A program made the position numbers and the translations under genes. A stretch of 64,000 bases of DNA from positions 4,223,501-4,287,500 of the forward strand of contig JAUCBN010000049.1 in the NCBI GenBank assembly GCA_035048815.1, in the 5' to 3' direction. The notes below the pieces were generated by a model that worked only from the letters and a program-made list of their open reading frames with translations, was not told the origin of the DNA and did not search any database. Of the stretch, positions 57,303 through 64,000 are shown piece by piece. Source of the DNA: Abelmoschus esculentus (taxonomy: Eukaryota; Streptophyta; Magnoliopsida; Malvales; Malvaceae). Each line of letters begins with the position of its first letter. Positions within the stretch are counted from its first letter, which is position 1.

Positions 57303-58824
57303 TGATAAGTGCTCAACACACTATCATTTTTTACTCCTTTTATGGGCATTAATCATCAAATATACACCCACTCGGACCAATGCATGTGCTTAATGTGATA
57401 TATTTAGAAGTTATACTCATATAGATTATATTTACCGAAAAAAGGCACGTTTTAATGCGTTTTCATATCTGTGCAGGAGAACCAGTGCCGCGGCAGGGAC
57501 AAGGCCGAGGCAGGACCTGATGCCGAGGCAGCAGCAGAAAGACAGGAAGCAAGACTATAGGCGATGGAAAGATAAAAATCCAAGGAACGTGTCTTGACTT
57601 GAAGACCATGGATCGGAGCTGGCTAGCACAAGGAAAAGCCCAAAGGAAGACCACGCGGGAAAGCCTCCTTAGCCGAATCAAACATGGAAATATATTATTA
57701 TTATGTACTTGACTTGTTCCCTACTCCAAGTTGTATTCTACTTAGGAAAGGTTTGCCCTAGGTCTAGCCTATATAAGGACCTAGCCACCCAATGTACAAT
57801 ACACGGAATACCCAGGGAGAGAGTTGATTTCTATTCTTGTTTCCTTCCTCTCCATTATGTTCTAAACCTTCTTAGGGATTAGGTGAAGGTTTACGAGCAT
57901 TTGTGAGAGGAGATTGTACTTTGTCTTTGATTCAATGCAATAAAGTAATCAAGGTTTGCTTATCCTTTGTTATTCCTTGTTTTCACAATTGAGCTCGGGA
58001 GAGGATATTGTGAATCATCCATTTATCTAAGCTCGGGAGAGTTAGATTCACGAAAGGGGTAAGTACGCTATTTCAATCGCGAAATACTAACTCGGCCTAG
58101 GGATAGGTTAAGAGTTTCAGCGGCTAAAAGAAGTGTAATATTGGTTGGTGAGTATAATTGGTTCACGCTGGGAGGTATGATCAAGGACTAGTCATCAACA
58201 GCACTCTGACTTAGGGATAAGCGGAGTCATCCAAGGACAATTTGCCGAACTTTGGTAGAGTCTGCCCATGAGCAAGGGATTGTCGCGGCAGACAGTATTG
58301 TCGCGGCTAAGGTAGTAAACTGTAGTGCTGCCGAGGCAGTGATATACGATTGCATTGGATAGAGACAAGTCAATCAATTCCACAATACGACCCAACTGGA
58401 TCCTAGCCCATCTCTCTCTACTATTTCAACTCTTTATTTTTATTTAGTTATTTTAGTTTCGATAATCAAATCAACTCACTTGTGTTCTTTACTTTTTCTA
58501 CAGAACAAGAAGGTGAAGAAAGCATATTAAGTATACCGGTCCCTGAGGAGACGATAACTCGATAAAATACTTATCACTTATTACTTTCGATGTGTCCACT
58601 TGCACTAAACGCGCACTTTTGACACGCGGCAGTTAGCATGAGGAAAAGCCCAAGACAAAGCCACGTGGGGAAGCCCCTTAATTGAATTAAACTTGGAAAT
58701 ATTTTAATTATGTACATGACTTATTCCCTACTCCAAGTTGTATTCTACTTAGGAAAGGTTTGCACTAGGTCAAGCCTATATAAGACCTAGCCGTCCAATG
58801 TATTAGATATACCTAGAGAGAGCC
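56766..58824 (+). repeat. Duplicated block, copy 2 (donor position)
   Basis: Here the parts are in logical order (A5 UTR, A5 3' LTR, target GTTAG, A4 LTR), and the A4 LTR continues normally past 58824, so this is the original location. Confidence 0.85.
57303..58631 (+). repeat. 3' LTR of A5
   Basis: 1,329 bp, TGATAAGTGCTCAACACAC...GACACGCGGCA, followed by GTTAG (58632-58636) and the A4 LTR. Confidence 0.95.
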
Positions 58825-59634
58825 GATTCATAAACTTTGTTTTCTTTCTCTCAACTATGTTCTAAGCTTTCTTAGGGTTTAGGTGAAGGTTGTTTAGTAT
58901 ATGTGAGAGGAGATTGTACTTTGTCTTTGTTTCAATGCAATAAAACTATCAAGGTTTGCTTATCCTTTGTTATTCCTTGTTCTTGCATTCAAGCTCGGGA
59001 GAGAAGTTTGTGAGTAATCCATTTATCTAGACTCGGGAGAGTTAGATTCACGATAGGGGTAAGTACGGTATTTCAATCACGAAATACTAACTCGGCCTAG
59101 GGATAGGTTAAGAGTTTCAGCGGCTAAAAGAAGTGTGAGATTGGTTGGTGAGTATAATTGATTCACGCCGGGAGGTATCATCAAGGACTAGTCATCAACA
59201 GTACTTCGACTTAGGGATAAGCAGAGTCATTCAAGGACACTTTGCCGAACTTTGGTAAAGTCCACCCACGAGTAAGGGATTGCCGTAGCGGACAGTATTG
59301 TCGCTGCCAAGGCAGTAATCTGCAGTGTTGCCGAGGCAGTGATATACGATTGCATTGGGCAGAGACAAGTCAATCAAATCCACAATACAACGCAACTGGA
59401 TCCTGACCTTTCTCTCTATTTATCAAATCTTATTCTTTTATTTAGTTGTTTTATTTCAGTTTATCAAACCCAAAATTACTTGTGTTTTATTTTATTTCTT
59501 TCTAAAGAACAAGAAGACGAAGAAGACATATGGAGTATACCAATCCCTGTGGAGACGATAATCCGATAAATACTTATCACTTATTACTTGTGATGTGTCC
59601 ACTTGCTCTAAACGCGCACTTTTGACACGCGACA
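58632..59634 (+). repeat. 3' LTR of A4, right piece
   Basis: Continues the LTR broken at 41583 (GTTAGCATGAGGAAAAGCCC) to GACACGCGACA; both pieces total 1,321 bp against 1,325 for the 5' LTR. The target copy GTAAC follows at 59635-59639. Confidence 0.95.
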
Positions 59635-59950
59635 GTAACCCATATTAAACAAATTTCACCAATTTAAAAACAAAGTCATGCTTTATAAAATAATCACTCG
59701 TGGCTAACAATGCCACCAATAGTAAAAATCAACAAGTGTTTCACCACGTGGTGCTAAGCCACAAAACACAAGGCTTACATGTTTCACGTAGCAAGGCTTA
59801 TAAAACGTTTGAACTCAATGTCAAACACTCGCAAACTCTGTTTGTAATAAAAATCAGTAAAAACATTACACTTGCGTTTTCTCGTGTTGGTATTATTGAT
59901 CCGATTAGTCTTACCTATAATTGTTGGGATAAATGAAAACATGCATGCAG

Positions 59951-60080
59951 GCACAATGCCAAGACATGCCACGCATGAGGCTAAACCGCCAACATGCCAT
60001 GTATGAGAGCTAAACCGCTACTCATAACACGTATGAGGGTTAAACCGCCTACTCATACCACGCATAAGCTAAACTCATGC
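59951..60080 (-). repeat. Hairpin array in LTR-b with apical TAAACC
   Basis: Plus-strand arms: GCATG/CATGC (59973, 59993), TATGAG/CTCATA (60002, 60021), TATGAG/CTCATA (60032, 60052), GCAT/ATGC (60062, 60077). Inner arms next to TAAACC also change together: GGC/GCC, AGC/GCT, AGG/CCT. Confidence 0.75.
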
Positions 60081-62094
60081 AAACAATTGATTACTCCAAT
60101 CATGTTTCCTACCTTAACTTTCGGGATAAGCTACGCTTAAATGCAATACAACACATATACCACAATTCAAGCAATAACTCTAATGCATCACTAAGGAATT
60201 TGCCCACGTATACAAATTTTATAATTATAGTGCACTCACATCCTATCGATCGATCGAATTAGCCCTATTAAAATCATCTCAATATCCAACACAAAACAAA
60301 ATCAATGCTCAAGTTTTATGTAACATCCCGGTTTTGGGGTTAGTAGTTTGAGTGTTGGTTTGGAGGATTCGATTCGGGTCGAATCGGATCCTTAGGGTTT
60401 GTTATTCCGGGAAAAATTAAAATAATAATATTTTAATCGGACAAGTAATAATTTTCCGAAAAGATTTAAAAATATTAAAATGGTGTTTTAAAGTTAAAAG
60501 AATATTATTGAGCCTTAATTTGATTTTTAATTAGGCTTAATTTTGTATAAATGACTAAATTGTGAATTTTGGAAAAGTTTAGGGATTTAATTGGTGATTT
60601 TCGAAAATTAAGATTTTTAGTGACTAAATTGGAAAGTAATCCATATTTAGAATCCTTAGAGGGTCATTAACCCAATTTATTTTTAATTAAAGATTGTCCA
60701 CCAAATATGTTTTAATTAATTTTAATAAAGAGCTTATTTTCATTTTCTTTTGTAACTTCCCATTTTCTCATCTTTTCTCTCAAAATTTTCTCTCCATCTT
60801 CTTCTCCAAATTTCTTCAATTACTTGTTGATTTCTTCTTCATTTTCAACAAGATTTATTTCATTTTACTCATATTTTCATTCTCTACAAAACCTACTCAT
60901 CAATTTTGCAAAATCAACATCCATTTTCAAGGAAATCAAGAGAGGATTTTTCATATTTTTGGTGGAGTTAATCTCAAAGGTAAAATTCTGATTTCTAATC
61001 TTTTTCTAAGGTTCTTTATTGAAATTCCCAAGTATTGGCTTGCCCATTAACAATTGATATTTAATTTTGTGTTTCTAATTCAAGATCTATGAGTTTTATG
61101 ATAGTTTTTGTGAAATCTTTCTAGATATCAATTGATGCTGGAATTAGGATGATTTAATTATGATGTTAGGTCAATTAAATGATTGATTGAGTCTTGAAAT
61201 GAGTTAACAACAAATTAATCCTGGAATAATGCAATTGGTGGTGTTTTAAGGTGGTTTTCGGTTGTTTTAGGGGTTGTTTTAAGTGTTCTGCTCTTGCTGG
61301 AGGTATAAGGATGGTTTGGAAGTGTTTTTGGTTCATAATTGAGGTGGGTTAGATGTTATATTCATAAGGTTAAGGGCTGATGTTGTTTCGGATAAGTTTC
61401 GGCTTAGTTTTCGGTCTTTTCGGTAAGGTTTTCGATAGTTTTGTGAAGGTTTAATGTGACTGCTGTTTTGAGCATGTTATGATGTGAATATGATCTGTTT
61501 TTAATGTTGTAGAGGAAGTGCAAGAAGGTCCGTAAGTGGCTGGTGTGTTGGTGTTGCCGTCGGAGCGTCGGCGAGGGTTCGTTTTGCTTGTCGGTGAGTA
61601 ATTTCGGATTAAAAGTGTTTCGCAACGGTTCGGTTCTGTTTTGGGGCTATGGAATAGTGTGAAAACTTTCCATATTTCAAGAGTAAGTAAAGTAAATATT
61701 TTGATGCATGATTGTGAGTTTCGGCTATTTTCGATAACGACATTTATGATGATGATTTAGAGAGATTTTGGAAATGCATAAGTATGAATTTGAAATGATG
61801 CATGCAAGTGTTATTTGCTGAAAATGCATGGTTTATAAAGACATTCATGGTTTATGAAAACATGAAAATAAAGTGGAATATGATGTGGATATTTGCCTTA
61901 CATATGATGGTGTCATTGGGCATGACTTTTGGTTCATTTGTTAAACATATTATGGATGCATTATGAGCAACAAATTAGCATGCATACTTGAACTTGATAT
62001 TGGCTTAGTGACACTACTTTTAGATTCGAATACAAATGACATGTCATTAGGATTGAGTGCACTATAAATATTATGGAAACAAAGGAAAAATACC

Positions 62095-62312
62095 TACACG
62101 TAACAAGGGTGACTTTGTGTCCGACCGTGTGTGGTAGAGCCGCCTACACGTAACAAGGGTGACTATGTGTCCAACCGTGCATGGTATAGCTTGATAATGG
62201 TGACTTCGTGTCATGTCAATGGCGACTTTGTGTCATGTTAATGGTGACTTCGTGTCATGTCAATGGTGACTTCGTGTCATGTCAATGGTGACTTTGTGTC
62301 ATGACGAGACTA
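62095..62312 (+). repeat. Tandem array in LTR3, GGTGACTTCGTGTCATGTCAAT units
   Basis: Two longer units (CCTACACGTAACAAGGGTGAC... at about 62095 and 62152) followed by six short ~22-base units. Each can fold as GTGAC/GTCAT around TTCGT or TTTGT. The loop resembles that of the 17053 array. Confidence 0.75.
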
Positions 62313-63054
62313 AACATCTCTAAAACAAGGGATCCACGTATTCGGTGAACTTAAGGTTCACATTAAGTGATCACTAGAAAGTCAATATATAAACATGGAA
62401 ATATTTGGAACATTGTGCATCATATGTGAAATGAATTGATAATGCCTTGCATACTCAAGGAAAGGAATTTGGTATTATGAACATGAACATGATTTGTTAA
62501 GCATGTTTGGTTTTAGAAAGGCATTACAAGTTATGGTTTTAAATATGGTTCTAATTTGATGCATTGATGATCTTGTTTAGAGCTTCCTCACTAAGCATGT
62601 TTTGCTTAAGCTCTCTTTTCATCTTTGCAGAAAAATTGAGACATTTGGGGCTGCATTTGGAGCAAGAGGACCAAGGGGAAAAGACCTCACCTTTTTGGTA
62701 TGATTTGGCAAATAAATAGGGGCTCGACAATGTGTAAACCCATCCCTTATGAGAGTGTGTTTTGCTTTTGGTTAATGACTTGTAATAAGACCTTATATTG
62801 CTTTGGTTGTTGTTGGAAGGATTGTGGTAATATTTTGGATTGTTTGAAATATGATCATGCATGTATGTTTCTTGTTTTAAATCATAACATAGGAAGCATC
62901 CCTATAGATAATTTTGAGGTCCATGTTGTTGGTAATTGTGTGCTTTAAATTGTTCTCTATGCTTAGGAAATTATGCATATAATTAAGGGTGATTAATGGT
63001 TATGTTTGAATGGGTGGAATTAACTTAGAATGTTCAAACTTGTTAAATTGCACA

Positions 63055-63262
63055 GGGGGTATCGATACCTCTAGTAAGGGTATCGATACCCAAGGCTTAA
63101 TTTGGGGTGGTACCGAAGCATGATTCGATGCAATTACCCCACTGGTCACTGTGGTATCGATACCACCTTTGGAGGTATCGATACCCCTGACCTTCGAAGT
63201 GCAACGAGGCTAGCTCCATGTCAGGGTATCGATACCCAGACCAAAGGTATCGATACCCCTAA
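63055..63262. repeat. Cluster of six GGTATCGATACC palindromes in LTR3
   Basis: Exact TATCGATA near 63060, 63079, 63152, 63175, 63226 and 63247, plus GGTACCGAAGC and GATTCGATGC variants. Same opening and spacer words as the two clusters in the T2 LTRs. Confidence 0.85.
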
Positions 63263-64000
63263 CCAAAAATGACATTCTAAGTGTTGTAAATTTCGTGTAG
63301 GATTGGACGTCTTTCCACGATCGAATATAGATGCTATGAATAACATTTAGAGTTGTAATATCACTAAGATGCATGATATTAACTTAGTTTCTTATGGGTT
63401 AATTAATGTTGGTTATAGACCCTATGATTTGTAAGCTTTACGATTAGGTCCATAATCATTGAAACATGAAATTGATGATGCTATAATGATCCGATTGATC
63501 TAAATTTTAATGTGCATGTTCTGTACATGTTTAATTGAACCTTGGTAGATTGAAGTTCCAGTTTAATATAGGAATTAAAGTTATTTGTGTTTTGGTCCTT
63601 ATGTTTTATATGTGAGTTGAATGATCAATTGTGAATCGAATGTTTCCATTTTCGTGATGCATGACTTCGACACACATAGGAACTTAATTATGCATCTAGT
63701 TTAAAAAAACATATCGATTTTCAGGGTTGTTTATCGAATCGGACCTTCGCGGGTTTGGTTTGATATTCCCCGTGTAACCCGTTAGTGTCGGTTACGTCTA
63801 GGCCGGGCTAAGAGGGTTACATTTTAAGTCAAAAATAGTAAGTAATCCGCATGCATCCCACAAACACATGCATCAAATGCATAAACCGGTAAAAACTACT
63901 TTTATCATGTTTTCAAAACAAAAATGTGGGAGCATCATATTTATATAAAAACCTTTGTAAAAAAATCTCATGATCATTGAAACACATGCATATTCTCAAA

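Larger units (their letters stand above)
41584..58631 (+). mobile_element. Athila-type non-autonomous element A5, nested in A4
   Basis: 5' LTR 41584-42910, 3' LTR 57303-58631, duplication GTTAG at 41579-41583 and 58632-58636. Internal: gag, protease, ORF2 interrupted by A6. It belongs to the CTCAACACAC LTR subfamily with A6. RT-integrase is absent through the same deletion as in A3. Confidence 0.92.
33007..59634 (+). mobile_element. Athila-type element A4 (pol-bearing), host of the nest
   Basis: 5' LTR 33007-34331; internal region to 41260 with gag, protease, RT-RNase H, integrase and an ORF2 stump; 3' LTR split into 41261-41583 and 58632-59634 by A5. Duplication GTAAC at 33002-33006 and 59635-59639. 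Without the insert it would be about 9.6 kb. It is the only element here with RT and integrase. Confidence 0.95.
60319..63821 (+). mobile_element. Solo chromovirus-like LTR (LTR3)
   Basis: 3,503 bp from TGTAACATCCCGG to AGAGGGTTACA, flanked by TTTTA (60314-60318, 63822-63826). It interrupts LTR-b, whose sequence resumes as in LTR-a (GCATGCATCCCAC). Its 3' end resembles those of LTR-a and LTR-b, so it is a relative inserted in the opposite orientation. It has a repeat array (62095-62312) and a TATCGATA cluster (63055-63262). Open frames inside (60694-61050, 62700-62948) show nothing recognisable. Confidence 0.85.
32119..64000 (-). repeat. Reverse-strand chromovirus-like LTR (LTR-b), split by A4 and a solo LTR
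   Basis: Visible pieces: 32119-33006, 59640-60318, 63827-64000 (continues beyond the window). Begins TGTAATCCCCTTCACCCG and aligns with LTR-a. Joining 33006 to 59640 restores continuous homology with LTR-a 20930-20990, which confirms the nesting. Contains a hairpin array at 59951-60080. Confidence 0.75.

Overview
This is repeat-dense nuclear DNA of a flowering plant, most likely a eudicot; the species cannot be told from the sequence. Nearly all recognisable coding sequence belongs to Ty3/gypsy LTR retrotransposons of two lineages: Tekay/Del-type chromoviruses (initiator-Met primer site, type II chromodomain tail, LTRs running TGTNAC...GTTACA) and Athila-type elements (tRNA-Asp primer site TGGCGCCGTTGCCGGGGA or one-base variants, LTRs running TGATAAGTGCTCAAC...GACA). 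I see no host single-copy gene apart from a small gene fragment beside a CACTA transposon end. No rRNA, tRNA gene, organellar insert or CRISPR is present.

Layout. 1-1146: right part of an Athila LTR. 1147-3975: decayed Tekay protease-RT-RNaseH-integrase. 3976-12142: Tekay deletion derivative (LTR, gag, protease, chromodomain tail, LTR) whose right LTR carries a solo Athila LTR (9110-10444, duplication GAGAG). 12143-20099: AT-rich gene-free DNA with a 332-bp tandem duplication, an array of small hairpins and an old reverse-strand Athila-like LTR. 20100-about 29990 and 32119-64000: two reverse-strand LTR copies of one chromovirus-like family. The first is split by Athila element A3 (21062-29273, duplication CTTTT). 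The second is split by a nest: A4 (33007-59634, GTAAC) contains A5 (41584-58631, GTTAG), which contains A6 (46042-55004, CCAAC); a solo LTR (60319-63821, TTTTA) sits further right. A CACTA end with a gene fragment (30392-31186) and a Stowaway-like MITE (31733-31987) lie between the two LTRs.

How the elements relate. A4 has RT-RNaseH-integrase but only the last codons of a downstream gene, called ORF2 here. A3 and A5 carry gag-protease plus ORF2 and lack RT-integrase through the same in-frame deletion. A6 has a gag-end/RT stub and the only uninterrupted ORF2 (511 codons). ORF2 sits behind its own conserved TATA-box leader. This looks like an autonomous/non-autonomous partnership, now mutationally dead.

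Two patterns stand out. (1) Several unrelated LTR/UTR regions hold arrays of short hairpins whose apical motif is constant while the two stem arms differ from unit to unit in a compensating way. (2) The palindrome TGCCNNGGCA is scattered through Athila elements, in coding and non-coding parts alike, far above chance.
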